Source: an uncultured Lentisphaeria bacterium (GTDB lineage Bacteria; Verrucomicrobiota; Lentisphaeria; Victivallales; UBA1829). Taken from it: DNA of 36,442 nucleotides. The translations under genes and the position numbers were made by a program. The notes below the pieces were generated by a model. It searched no databases and was not told the origin of the DNA. It saw only the letters and a program-made list of their open reading frames with translations. The stretch is from positions 1-36,442 of the forward strand of contig CASEFP010000036.1 in the NCBI GenBank assembly GCA_949287225.1. Direction: 5' to 3'. Positions 14,998-23,380 of this stretch are shown here, piece after piece (position 1 is the stretch's first letter; each line of letters begins with the position of its first letter).

Positions 14998-16020
14998 ATG
15001 GCTGTAACAATGAAGGATATTGCACGCAACTGCGGGTTGTCCAGCGGTTCTGTGTCACAGGTGATCCGGAATCCGGACAATCCCCGTTTTTCTCCCGCCA
15101 CACGGAAATTGATTCTGGAGACGGCGGCCCGCCTGGATTATCATCAGAATTCGTTGTCCTGCGCGCTTCGCACCAGTAAAACCCGTCTGATCGGCCTGAT
15201 GCTTCCCTGGAACGAGCCGGAGGTCATGGATAACATTGAGCGGATCGTCAGCGAAAACGGCTACAAACTTTTAATTCAGTTTACGGCACATCCGCGTCCC
15301 GGGATGGAACAGGCTGCGCTCCAGTCCTTTCTCAGTTGGAATGTGGAGGGAATCATCTGGGAACCGAGCAGCTTGGAGAATGCCTCCTGCCTGCCGCTGC
15401 TTGAGCGGATTCATAAGGAGAAACGTCCTCTGATTCTGCTGGAACGCGGTGTGAACGGTATGGATTTTCCTCTGGTCCGGACTGATTACACTCCTGCGCT
15501 CAACGTTGCCGTCAGCCATTTGAAGGATCAGCATTATCGGAAGGTTGTTTTTGCGGTTTCAAAAAGTTCGGCGCCGATCATGAAAACGCAGTGCGAGGTT
15601 GTTCGCGGAGCCTGTCGGAGAATGGGACTTGCATTTCATACCTGTCAGCTGGATGTGGCGTCTCCAGATTTGTCCGGACAGATCCGGCATCTGCTTTCCG
15701 GAGAAAAAAAAGGGGATACGGCTTATATCTGTTTTTCCTGGCTGGCATTGAATTTTATCGAGGAAATGGAAGCGCTGGGATTGTCCGCGCCCGATGATCT
15801 CGGTCTTGTGCTTTACAGCGATTTACTGCTGGGAGGACGCTATCGCTTTTCCGAGATTGTAAGGCCGAAACTGACCGTGGTCCGGTCTGTCTGTTCCATT
15901 CTGGCGGAAAGCGCAATCCGTTTTTTACTTTCTGAAATTCGTCATGACGATCCCCGCGGATTGCCTGAATCCACGCATTATGCTGAATTATTTATCAATC
16001 AGTCAACGAAAAGGAACTGA
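14998..16020 (+). CDS. LacI-family transcriptional regulator
   Basis: A 340-aa repressor with the N-terminal LacI helix-turn-helix ([20 protein letters not shown], residues 4-23) and hinge ([22 protein letters not shown]). A periplasmic-binding-protein-like effector domain starts at IGLMLPW near residue 65. The start at 14998 follows GAGGA at good spacing; the in-frame ATG at 14977 is less suitable. The effector is probably a sugar, inferred from family. It is divergent from an esterase and lies 4 bp upstream of a pseudopilin gene whose SD is inside its last codons, so the two are translationally coupled. The paired palindromes in its promoter predict autoregulation and co-regulation of the esterase side. 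Confidence 0.9.
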   Translation: MAVTMKDIARNCGLSSGSVSQVIRNPDNPRFSPATRKLILETAARLDYHQNSLSCALRTSKTRLIGLMLPWNEPEVMDNIERIVSENGYKLLIQFTAHPRPGMEQAALQSFLSWNVEGIIWEPSSLENASCLPLLERIHKEKRPLILLERGVNGMDFPLVRTDYTPALNVAVSHLKDQHYRKVVFAVSKSSAPIMKTQCEVVRGACRRMGLAFHTCQLDVASPDLSGQIRHLLSGEKKGDTAYICFSWLALNFIEEMEALGLSAPDDLGLVLYSDLLLGGRYRFSEIVRPKLTVVRSVCSILAESAIRFLLSEIRHDDPRGLPESTHYAELFINQSTKRN

Positions 16021-16024
16021 ATCT

Positions 16025-16744
16025 ATGCAAAAAAGACATTTCTCCCGGATGAATCGCTTCACATTGATAGAACTTCTGATTGTTGTTGCCATCATTGCGA
16101 TTCTTGCGGCGTTGCTTCTGCCTGCATTGAACCGTGCCCGGGGGAAATCAATCAGCATCAGCTGTATCGGCAATCTGAAACAACTGGGAATTCTTCTCCA
16201 GGGATATATGAATGACAACAACGAATTTCTTTTCCAATGGGACTACAACGGCAACTGGGTTTGGTACAATTTGGCAATAGATGATTCCCTGCGCAAAAAA
16301 ATGAAACGGCGTTCGCTTTACACCTGCCCGATCAAGCCTTATTATCCGGACGAATTTTACGGCGGAACCTATGCTTACGGCATGACGGCAGGATGGCCGA
16401 AGACCGATCTCGGAGAGTTCAGAATCTACGCGGATGACGGATTGCAGAAGTTTTTCATGACACAGCGCAGATCAAAACAGTCTGTGCGGCACATCCTTCT
16501 TTCGGATTCCTGCAAACTGGCGGATTCCTATCGTCATCTGAGCCAGTATTTTCTTGCCTCCCGTGATCAGTTCGGCTCCGCGCCTCTGTATAGTTATCCG
16601 ATTACGGAAAAGCATGGAAATTCGGGAAATCTGCTGATGCTGGACGGACATACCTCAAACACGCTTGAGGGAACCGCTGCATTGAAATGGACCGGTTTTC
16701 ACTATGTCGCAACCAATAACGGAGGGATGAAAAGGATTTACTGA
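16025..16744 (+). CDS. Secreted pseudopilin with H-X9-DG domain (DUF1559-like)
   Basis: A 239-aa prepilin-like protein. The leader [11 protein letters not shown] is followed by [20 protein letters not shown], a type IV pilin-like hydrophobic helix with Glu at mature position 5. The residue before Phe is Arg, not the usual Gly. The C-terminus has the H-X9-DG motif, His197 ... Asp207-Gly208 ([14 protein letters not shown]). Between them is a Trp/Tyr/Asn-rich region ([26 protein letters not shown]). Such proteins are abundant in Planctomycetes and Lentisphaerota; their role is unknown. It is translated just after the LacI gene (AAGGA inside lacI) and 105 bp before a glycosidase-like gene, which suggests a surface glycan-binding or secretion-adaptor role; this is inferred. 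Cleavage by prepilin peptidase is assumed. Confidence 0.85.
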   Translation: MQKRHFSRMNRFTLIELLIVVAIIAILAALLLPALNRARGKSISISCIGNLKQLGILLQGYMNDNNEFLFQWDYNGNWVWYNLAIDDSLRKKMKRRSLYTCPIKPYYPDEFYGGTYAYGMTAGWPKTDLGEFRIYADDGLQKFFMTQRRSKQSVRHILLSDSCKLADSYRHLSQYFLASRDQFGSAPLYSYPITEKHGNSGNLLMLDGHTSNTLEGTAALKWTGFHYVATNNGGMKRIY

Positions 16745-16849
16745 CAGCGTGCTGCTTCATGACGGGGAAACAAATGGCGTTTTTCCGGTGCAGCAATCTG
16801 TTTTCCCTCATTATCAATACAGATACCGGAAATACTGGAAGGAGAATTT

Positions 16850-18811
16850 ATGTTTCGGATATTATTTTTTGTTTTTACTGTGAGCTGCATGACGGTGCTT
16901 GCGGAGGAAAAGAATCTCATCCCGGATCCGGAGCTGAAAAATCCGTCAAAATGGTACCTGACGAAGGGATACAGAATTCTTCCCGAAAGCGGCAGGGAGA
17001 GGAATCATGCACTTTACATCGAACGCGCGGATAAGAATCAGTACAGTCTTGGAGGAATCAGCATTCCGCTTGAAACCCTTGACAAAAACAGTGAATATGA
17101 GTTCGGCGGACAAGTTCGGAGCGAACCGTTTGGAAACGGTACACCTGCGCAGGGATCACTGGTGGTTCAATTCTTCAAACAAAAAAAATATCTTACCGAA
17201 GTCTGGGTGCATTCTCCCCCGGCGGTCAATGACTGGGTGGGGCTTTCCGGCACCTTTACGATTCCCGCCGATGCCGACCGGGTTGTTTTTCTTCCGCTTC
17301 TCCGCCGTTACACAACGGGAAAAGTATGGTTTTCCAATTTATATGTGCGGCAGAAAAAACTGGCGTTTTTCGCTTCCATTCTGCTTCCGCACCAGCCGCA
17401 GGCTCTGACGGAGGGGAATCATCGCTTTGTCCTGGGATGCCATGTCCTTTCTCTGCCGTCCCGATATAAAGGAGAACGCCTTTTTGCCATGGTTGAGCTG
17501 AAGAAAGACGGATGTGTTGTCCAGAAGGAAATTCTGCCGATCCGGAACGAACGGGTGTCATTGTCCGCTTCGGAATGGAAGGCCGGCGCCTATCGCTTAA
17601 AGGTATCTCTGACTGCCTCCGACGGGAAAACCGTGCTTGCCGAATCCCGCCCTGAAATGAATGTCCGGATTCATGCGGAGGCGCCGGATGTTTTTGTCCG
17701 AATTGATGAGCGGGGACGCACCTGGGTCCACGGGGAAAAATTTTTCCCGCTGGGACTTTATCTGACGATGCCGGAAAGGCAGAAGCCTCCGGTTGCGGGC
17801 TTTTCCACGCAGGATATGCTCAACGACATTGCGGAAAGTCCGTTCAACTGCATCATGCCCTACGATCTTTACGACATGAATCAGGGAAATTACGTCGGCA
17901 TTCTTGATTTCCTGCATCGGCACGGGAAAATGCTGATCTGCACCTTTTCCCATGCGCGCGACAATGTGAAACTCTATCGTTCGGTCGTCGCGAAAATAAG
18001 GAAACATCCCGCGCTTCTGGCCTGGTATATCGCCGATGAAGTGATTCCGGAAAAGGATCTCTGGCTGAAAGAACGCACGGAATGGATCAATCAGCTTGAT
18101 CCGTGGCATCCGACGTGGGCGGTCTACTGTCTGTACGGCAAAGGGGCTTTGGCGCGCTACTCGGGGACATGCAATGTCTTCGGCATTGATCCTTATCCCA
18201 TAAGCAGCGTGAAAACCAGGAGCATCGAACGGCTTCATTCCGCCTATCGGAATGTCAGGGAAACGATGGATGCTTCCGTTGAAAAGAATTCCGCCGGGGG
18301 AATGGCGCTGTGGACCGTCCCCCAGTGGTTCAGCTGGGGACTCTACCAGGGAAAGAACAACGAACTGAAAAATTATTACCGCTGGCCGACGGAGGCGGAA
18401 GCGCTGACACAGTCCATGATCGGCGTGATTCACGGTGCGAAGGGAGTCGTATTTTACGCTTACAGCCCGATGCTCAGGGAAGGCCGCTACAAGGAACTTT
18501 GGGAGCAGATATGCCGTGTAGGGGAACAGCTGAAGGAACTTGCTCCATACCTGCTGGGCGACAATCCCGGTCCGGAAATCCGGTTCCGGGAAAAAACGGA
18601 TTCCATACTGGCGGGATCCTGGCGCAATGACGCAGGGAAAAGTGCACTTGTCATTACCTGCGACAATTCCGTGCCGGGGAAAGCTCTGTTTACCATTGAG
18701 GGCAATCCGGAAATGCGCAGCAGGAACGGCTTGACCCGGCAGCTTCCTTCCGGAGAATGGCTGTTTTCCTCAGACAGTGTCAACAGCGATATCCTTTATC
18801 AGCAGGATTAG
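16850..18811 (+). CDS. Exported glycoside-hydrolase-like TIM-barrel protein with N-terminal beta domain
   Basis: A 653-aa protein. Signal peptide about 1-18 (MFRILFFVFTVSCMTVLA). A beta-sandwich resembling carbohydrate-binding CBM4/9-type modules at about 20-170 (NLIPDPELKNPSKWYL, YEFGGQVRSE, VGLSGTFTIPADADRVVFLP). A linker beta domain at about 170-280. A TIM barrel from about 290 (GEKFFPLGLYL, FNCIMPYDLYD, LLAWYIADEV, NVFGIDPYP, GGMALWTVPQWF, GAKGVVFYAYSPM). A short C-terminal beta domain. Asp396-Glu397 in WYIADEV is the likely acid/base of a clan GH-A enzyme, but I see no clear nucleophile Glu about 100 residues later (around Trp488), so the activity is uncertain. The start has GGAAGGAG. 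Third gene of the LacI-pseudopilin unit; convergent with the AraC gene. Confidence 0.75.
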   Translation: MFRILFFVFTVSCMTVLAEEKNLIPDPELKNPSKWYLTKGYRILPESGRERNHALYIERADKNQYSLGGISIPLETLDKNSEYEFGGQVRSEPFGNGTPAQGSLVVQFFKQKKYLTEVWVHSPPAVNDWVGLSGTFTIPADADRVVFLPLLRRYTTGKVWFSNLYVRQKKLAFFASILLPHQPQALTEGNHRFVLGCHVLSLPSRYKGERLFAMVELKKDGCVVQKEILPIRNERVSLSASEWKAGAYRLKVSLTASDGKTVLAESRPEMNVRIHAEAPDVFVRIDERGRTWVHGEKFFPLGLYLTMPERQKPPVAGFSTQDMLNDIAESPFNCIMPYDLYDMNQGNYVGILDFLHRHGKMLICTFSHARDNVKLYRSVVAKIRKHPALLAWYIADEVIPEKDLWLKERTEWINQLDPWHPTWAVYCLYGKGALARYSGTCNVFGIDPYPISSVKTRSIERLHSAYRNVRETMDASVEKNSAGGMALWTVPQWFSWGLYQGKNNELKNYYRWPTEAEALTQSMIGVIHGAKGVVFYAYSPMLREGRYKELWEQICRVGEQLKELAPYLLGDNPGPEIRFREKTDSILAGSWRNDAGKSALVITCDNSVPGKALFTIEGNPEMRSRNGLTRQLPSGEWLFSSDSVNSDILYQQD

Positions 18812-18844
18812 GCGCACGATTCCTTTTCCTGCCGGATTCCGGGC

Positions 18845-19714
18845 TCAGGAGTTCAGGGCGCGATTCCGCCGGAGCGCAAATTGGCGTGACCGGTAGGCGA
18901 ACGGTGTCATGCCGGACTTCTCCCGGAAGGCGCGGCTGAACGCCTGAATGGACGAGTAGCCGCAGACTTCCGCGATCTCACCGATATTTTTTTCTTCTTT
19001 CCCGAGAAGGTGCATCGCCCGGGTGATCCGGCTTCTCCGGATATATTCCCCGAGGCTGATCCCCGTTTCAGACTGAAAATGCCTGCGGAGAGTGCTTTTG
19101 GAAATGTGGAACTCTTTTGCCAGCGCATCCAGGTGCAGTTCTCCGTTCAGATGGTTCATAATGTGTCTGACGATCCGCGGCGCGAACGACCCGCTTTCCG
19201 GCAGGGGGAGGGGGGCGGAGTTTTCGCGCGTATCCTGCCGGAAACGGCTGAGCAGCAGCGTCAGCAGCAGCGTCAGATCCCATCGCTCCGCCCCGTTCCG
19301 GTAGGCCCGGAGCAGATCGGATGCAAGACGGAGCGATGCCGGATTCAGGAGTGCGCTGGAATGGCGTTCCGGAAGAATGTCCCTGCGTTTGACCTCGAAC
19401 GTGATCATCAGGCGGAAGATCTTCTCATCCGTGTGCAGAAACAGATGATTCTCATAGGGGTAGATCAGGAACACGGAACCCGTTTCCAGATAAAAGCGGT
19501 GTCCGTCCAGAAGCAGGGTGCAGGGCGCTCCGAGATTCAGATTCAGCAAGTGGCGGTGGTGAATGGCACCGGAACCCGCGACCGGCGCGCAGCCGCCCCG
19601 GCTGAAGATCAGAATGTTGTCCGGCAGATCGAAATCGTAGCCGTTCGGACGGTTCACGAACAGCCCCGAAACGGAATGCAGCTGCTTTGCCTCTCGAATC
19701 AGTCTTTTGAACAT
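18845..19714 (-). CDS. AraC-family transcriptional regulator
   Basis: A 289-aa regulator with an N-terminal cupin-like sensing domain (about 40-110; LNLGAPCTLLLDGHRFYLETGSVFLIYPYENHLF). The C-terminal double helix-turn-helix is at about 190-280 (LDALAKEFHISKSTLRRHFQSETGISLGEYIRRSRI, then NIGEIAEVCGYSSIQAFSRAFREKSGMTPFAYR), fully matching the AraC/XylS signature. It is divergent from a two-gene oxidoreductase operon with about 100 bp between, so it probably activates that operon in response to a sugar or sugar acid; the effector is unknown. The Gly and Phe positions of the signature are intact. It is convergent with the glycosidase-like gene, with 33 bp and no clear terminator between them. 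Confidence 0.93.
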   Translation of the reverse strand: MFKRLIREAKQLHSVSGLFVNRPNGYDFDLPDNILIFSRGGCAPVAGSGAIHHRHLLNLNLGAPCTLLLDGHRFYLETGSVFLIYPYENHLFLHTDEKIFRLMITFEVKRRDILPERHSSALLNPASLRLASDLLRAYRNGAERWDLTLLLTLLLSRFRQDTRENSAPLPLPESGSFAPRIVRHIMNHLNGELHLDALAKEFHISKSTLRRHFQSETGISLGEYIRRSRITRAMHLLGKEEKNIGEIAEVCGYSSIQAFSRAFREKSGMTPFAYRSRQFALRRNRALNS

Positions 19715-19743
19715 AAATGTTAAAAAAATGAGCTTTATCGTTG

Positions 19744-19771
19744 TTGTTTTAACTTTTTATTACAGTATAAT
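19744..19771 (+). promoter_or_regulatory. Promoter of the Gfo/Idh/MocA pair
   Basis: TTGTTT (19744-19749) and a perfect TATAAT (19766-19771) are separated by 16 bp, about 45 bp upstream of the chosen start. A GTTAAAA...TTTTAAC inverted repeat around 19719-19753 flanks it and might be a regulator site. Confidence 0.5.
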
Positions 19772-19816
19772 ATAGCAGAAAGACCGGAAAAAGGCAACAA
19801 AAAAAGGATGAGAAAC

Positions 19817-20932
19817 ATGTCTGAGGTCAGAATCGGAATCATCGGCGTCGGCGTGATGGGAAGTGCCCACGTCAAGAGTGTGCAGCAACTGAAAAACTGT
19901 AAACTGACGGCGATCTGCGACATTGATCCCCGCGCGCTGGAACGCCAGAAGGAGTGCGGCGCGGAACTCTTTTCCGACAGCACGGCGCTTTTCGATTCCG
20001 GCAAGGTGGATGCCGTCATCATCTCCACGCCCCATTATTCGCATGTTCCGCTTGCGCTGCGCGCGATGAAGCGCGGGATTCATGTCCTGGTCGAAAAACC
20101 CGTTGCCGTCCAGAAGTCCGAGGCGGCGCGCCTCGTCGCGGCGGCAAAGGCGCATCCCGAACTCAAGCTCAGCGCAATGTTCTGTCTGCGCAGGATTCCG
20201 ACTTATATCAAGATCAAACAGCTGATCGACTCCGGCGAACTCGGCGCGATCCGCCGCATCAGCTGGATCATCACCAACTGGTTCCGCACCCAGACCTACT
20301 ACAATTCCGGTACATGGCGCGCAACCTGGGCGGGCGAGGGCGGCGGCGTCCTGCTCAACCAGTGTCCCCACCAGCTTGACCTGATGCAGTGGTTCTTCGG
20401 CATGCCCGAAACCGTGACTGCAAAACTCTTCTTCGGAAAATATCATGATATTGAGGTTGAAGACGAGGTCAGCGCCATTCTGGAATATCCGGATGGGAAA
20501 ACCGGTATCTTCGTGACCTCCACAGGCGAAGCGCCCGGGACAAACCGCCTTGAAATTGCCGCCGAGCGCGGGCGTCTTGTGCTGGAAAACGGGAAACTTG
20601 CCTTTCTCCGCAACGAGATTTCGATGTCCGAATTCTGCCGGACTTCCAAAACCACCATGAACGTTCCGGACTGCTGGAGCATCGACATACCCGTGAACGG
20701 TGCGAATCCGACGATGCATCGCGACATCATTGAGAACTTTGCCGAGGCGATTCTGCACGATACGCCTCTCTATGCGCCCGGAACCGAGGGAATCAACAGC
20801 CTTGAAATCGGCAACGCGATGCTTCTCTCCCAGCTGAAGGGGGCGCCCGTTTCCCTGCCTCTGGATGCGGATGAGTTCGATGCAGAACTTGCCAGACTGA
20901 TTGCAAACAGCAAAAAAGGGAATGCACAATGA
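19817..20932 (+). CDS. Gfo/Idh/MocA-family NAD(P)-dependent oxidoreductase (first of pair)
   Basis: A 371-aa sugar-type dehydrogenase. The Rossmann motif GVGVMGSAHV lies at residues 10-19, the acidic CDIDPRAL follows beta2, and EKPVAV (Lys94 of Glu-Lys-Pro) is the family's catalytic region. GEGGGVLLNQCPHQLDLMQWFFG carries the substrate-site His typical of the C-terminal domain. I chose the ATG at 19817 because AAAAAAGG lies about 8 bp upstream; with the ATG at 19808 the same SD would touch the start codon. Its stop overlaps the start of the next oxidoreductase (ATGA). Together with the divergent AraC gene it looks like a catabolic unit for a sugar, inositol or similar; the substrate cannot be read from the sequence. 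Confidence 0.92.
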   Translation: MSEVRIGIIGVGVMGSAHVKSVQQLKNCKLTAICDIDPRALERQKECGAELFSDSTALFDSGKVDAVIISTPHYSHVPLALRAMKRGIHVLVEKPVAVQKSEAARLVAAAKAHPELKLSAMFCLRRIPTYIKIKQLIDSGELGAIRRISWIITNWFRTQTYYNSGTWRATWAGEGGGVLLNQCPHQLDLMQWFFGMPETVTAKLFFGKYHDIEVEDEVSAILEYPDGKTGIFVTSTGEAPGTNRLEIAAERGRLVLENGKLAFLRNEISMSEFCRTSKTTMNVPDCWSIDIPVNGANPTMHRDIIENFAEAILHDTPLYAPGTEGINSLEIGNAMLLSQLKGAPVSLPLDADEFDAELARLIANSKKGNAQ

Positions 20933-21918
20933 AACGGAAAATCGCCTTCGCCGGCATCCGGCACAGCCATATCTTCTCTCTCTATGACAAGGTTCTTGCC
21001 CATCCGGGGCTTGAACTGGCCGCCGTCTGCGAGGAGGACGCCGCGTCCTCCCTGCTTTCCACGCGCCCGGACATCCGCCTGACAGACACCAATTTCGACG
21101 AGATGCTCCGGAACAGAGAGTGCGACATCGTTGCAATCGGCGACTATTATGCGAAACGCGGTTCGCTCGCCATCCGCGCCCTGAAGGCCGGAAAGCATGT
21201 CATCGCCGACAAGCCGCTCTGCACCTCGCTTGCGGAACTCGACGAGATCGAACAGCTTGTGAAATCTTCCGATTGCAAGGTCGGATGCATGTATGAACTG
21301 CGCTCGGTGCCGAACTTCGCGACCGCCCGCGAACTGATCCGGAACGGCACGCTCGGAACCATCACGCAGATCCAGTTCGGCGGACAGCATCCCCTGATGC
21401 GCGGCAGCCGTCCCGCCTGGTATTTCGAGCCCGGCAAACACGGCGGAACCATCAACGATATCGCCAGTCACGCGATCGACATCCTTCCCTGGCTGACCGG
21501 TCTTGAAATCCGCCGCACGGTTGCCGCGCGCACGTGGCAGGCGTTCGATTCCGGATGCGACTGCTTCAACGACGCCGCACAGTTCATGCTGACTCTGGAC
21601 AACGGCTGCGGCGTTCTCGGCGACGTCTCCTATTCCGCGCCGGATTCCATCGGATTCGCCATGCCCACCTACTGGCGTTTCGACATCTGGGGCACCGACG
21701 GCATGATCGAATTCAACTGTGCGGACAAGTATGTGAAAGCGTATTTGAAGAACCGGAAAGACGTCATGCCGGTTCCGCCGCATGTCTGTCCGCCGATGGA
21801 TTATCTGGAAAGCTTCCTGCGCGATATTGCCGGAGAAAGCGTGGATCTGACGACTGCTGTCGTTCTGCGGAGCACCCGGAAGACGCTGGAAATCCAGAAG
21901 ATCGCCGATCAGGCGTAA
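20929..21918 (+). CDS. Gfo/Idh/MocA-family oxidoreductase (second of pair)
   Basis: A 329-aa relative of the preceding gene, translationally coupled to it by ATGA. It keeps the overall fold: CEEDA after beta2, ADKPL (Lys of the E/D-K-P motif) near residue 95, and GGTINDIASHAIDILPWLTG with the conserved Asp/His. The N-terminal nucleotide loop reads FAGIRHSHIFSL instead of GxGxxG, so cofactor binding may be atypical, though such loops occur in parts of the family. The shorter C-terminal domain ends in LRSTRKTLEIQKIADQA. Acting in tandem with its neighbour, perhaps on successive intermediates, is inferred from coupling only. It converges on uppP 23 bp away. Confidence 0.88.
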   Translation: MKRKIAFAGIRHSHIFSLYDKVLAHPGLELAAVCEEDAASSLLSTRPDIRLTDTNFDEMLRNRECDIVAIGDYYAKRGSLAIRALKAGKHVIADKPLCTSLAELDEIEQLVKSSDCKVGCMYELRSVPNFATARELIRNGTLGTITQIQFGGQHPLMRGSRPAWYFEPGKHGGTINDIASHAIDILPWLTGLEIRRTVAARTWQAFDSGCDCFNDAAQFMLTLDNGCGVLGDVSYSAPDSIGFAMPTYWRFDIWGTDGMIEFNCADKYVKAYLKNRKDVMPVPPHVCPPMDYLESFLRDIAGESVDLTTAVVLRSTRKTLEIQKIADQA

Positions 21919-21941
21919 CGTCTGAAAAGTTTTTCTCCTGC

Positions 21942-22757
21942 TCAGCTTCTGAAATAGAAATAGGCGAAGACAAGAACGCCGAGGGCAATGCGGTAGTAGC
22001 CGAAGCCCCGGAAATCCCTTGTGCGGATGTAGTTCATCAGCCAGGCGATGACCGCCAGCGCGACAAAGAACGAAACCACAAATCCGATTCCGAGCGCGCC
22101 CCATTCGGCTGCGCTCATGCTTCCGCCGTGCTTGAGCAGACTGTAGCCGGAAGCTGCCGTCATCGTCGGAATCGCCAGAAAAAAGGAATATTCCGCGGCA
22201 AGTTTGCGCGAAGAGCCGAGCGCGAGACCGCCGATGATCGTCGAAGCGGAACGCGAAACCCCCGGAACCATCGCGATGCACTGAATGAACCCGATCAAAA
22301 CGGCGCGCGTCCAGGAGAGTTCATGAAAGGTTTCGATCGGATGTTCTTTCCGGCACCATGCCTCGACCTTGATCAGGATCACACCGCCGACGAACAGAGC
22401 CCCCGCCACGACAAATGGACTCTCCTGCAGCTTTTCGATCAGCGGCGCAGCCAGAAATCCGATGATCAGAATCGGGAAGACGCCCGCGAGCGTCTTGAAC
22501 CAGATTTCCAGCGTATCGCGCCGGACGGCCTGATCGGAGAACATTGCCATCGGAATCAGTTTCTTATGAAAATAAATGACGACGGCAAGGATGGAGCCGA
22601 ACTGAATCACAACGTTGAACATCTTGGAGAACGGCCCCTCGGCCATGTGCAGGAACTGATCGACGAGGATCAGGTGTCCCGTGCTGCTGATGGGCAGAAA
22701 CTCGGTGATTCCCTGGACAACGCCAAGGACGGCGGCTTTCCAGAACATGTCGATCAT
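21942..22757 (-). CDS. uppP: Undecaprenyl-diphosphatase (BacA/UppP)
   Basis: Integral membrane enzyme that dephosphorylates undecaprenyl diphosphate to recycle the lipid carrier for peptidoglycan and other surface glycans. The 271-aa product has the family signatures GVVQGITEFLPISSTGHLIL (residues 12-31; Glu and the S-x-G-H segment are catalytic) and MVPGVSRSASTIIGGLALG near residue 170, with about seven or eight hydrophobic segments. The start at 22757 overlaps the stop of the upstream lipoprotein gene by ATGA, so it depends on that gene for translation. Last gene of a minus-strand envelope operon. Convergent with the oxidoreductase pair. Confidence 0.95.
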   Translation of the reverse strand: MIDMFWKAAVLGVVQGITEFLPISSTGHLILVDQFLHMAEGPFSKMFNVVIQFGSILAVVIYFHKKLIPMAMFSDQAVRRDTLEIWFKTLAGVFPILIIGFLAAPLIEKLQESPFVVAGALFVGGVILIKVEAWCRKEHPIETFHELSWTRAVLIGFIQCIAMVPGVSRSASTIIGGLALGSSRKLAAEYSFFLAIPTMTAASGYSLLKHGGSMSAAEWGALGIGFVVSFFVALAVIAWLMNYIRTRDFRGFGYYRIALGVLVFAYFYFRS

Positions 22758-23365
22758 GGTTTTCCAGCGTCTTTCCCGCGTTTTTTCTCAATGGCGCGGA
22801 TATCGGAGAGAATCATGTCCGACACTTTGGCCGCGGCGCGGCTCATCGCGTCGGCAAATGCCCCCGGAGAGCCGTCAGTCATCTTTTCCGTCAGAAGAAT
22901 GGTGCGGATCACGCTGTTTTTTTCTCCGGCTCTGCCCCAGGAAATACTGTAGCGGAGTCCGAGTTTGGCTTCTCCCTTGTCTGACTCAAACACCAGAACC
23001 GTTCCGTTGAGGTGGTAGAGCTCCTCCTGTTTTACCGCGGCCGGCAAACGCTCTTCAGCTGCGTCGCGAAAGGCGAGTCGCAGATATTTTGTCAGCAGCG
23101 GTCCCGGCGTCTGCGCCCATTTGTGGAACTCCAGTCCGTGAATGACATTGTTGTCTCCGCGCGCCGCCATGCGGAAGCGCTCGTTTGTCATGGAGGAGAA
23201 CGGCGAGACCTCAATCCGGAAATCCGTGCTGACCCGTTCCGGAATGCCGAGATCATAATAGAAGGTCTCGGTGTTGTCGGGAGTCGGAAAAATGCTGCAT
23301 CCGGCTGCCGCAAGGAGCACGGCGGGAAGAACCGCACAGAAAAAACGGAGTGTTGAATCTTTCAT
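22754..23365 (-). CDS. PqiC-like ABC-transport auxiliary lipoprotein
   Basis: A 203-aa lipoprotein. The signal peptide ends in the lipobox AAAGC with Cys23. The mature part resembles the ABC_trans_aux/PqiC family (formerly DUF330): TFYYDLGIPER at the start, a RMAARGDNNVIHGLEFHKWAQTPGPLL segment corresponding to the family's 'Y.W...P..LL' region, and an alternating strand-helix pattern. Family members usually work with MCE-domain phospholipid transporters, but no mce, ATPase or permease gene is adjacent. Instead the gene is coupled by ATGA to uppP. The assignment rests on motif resemblance and is moderate; another possibility is a lineage-specific lipoprotein with a similar fold. Confidence 0.65.
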   Translation of the reverse strand: MKDSTLRFFCAVLPAVLLAAAGCSIFPTPDNTETFYYDLGIPERVSTDFRIEVSPFSSMTNERFRMAARGDNNVIHGLEFHKWAQTPGPLLTKYLRLAFRDAAEERLPAAVKQEELYHLNGTVLVFESDKGEAKLGLRYSISWGRAGEKNSVIRTILLTEKMTDGSPGAFADAMSRAAAKVSDMILSDIRAIEKKRGKDAGKP

Positions 23366-23380
23366 GGGGGCTCCGCGCGA

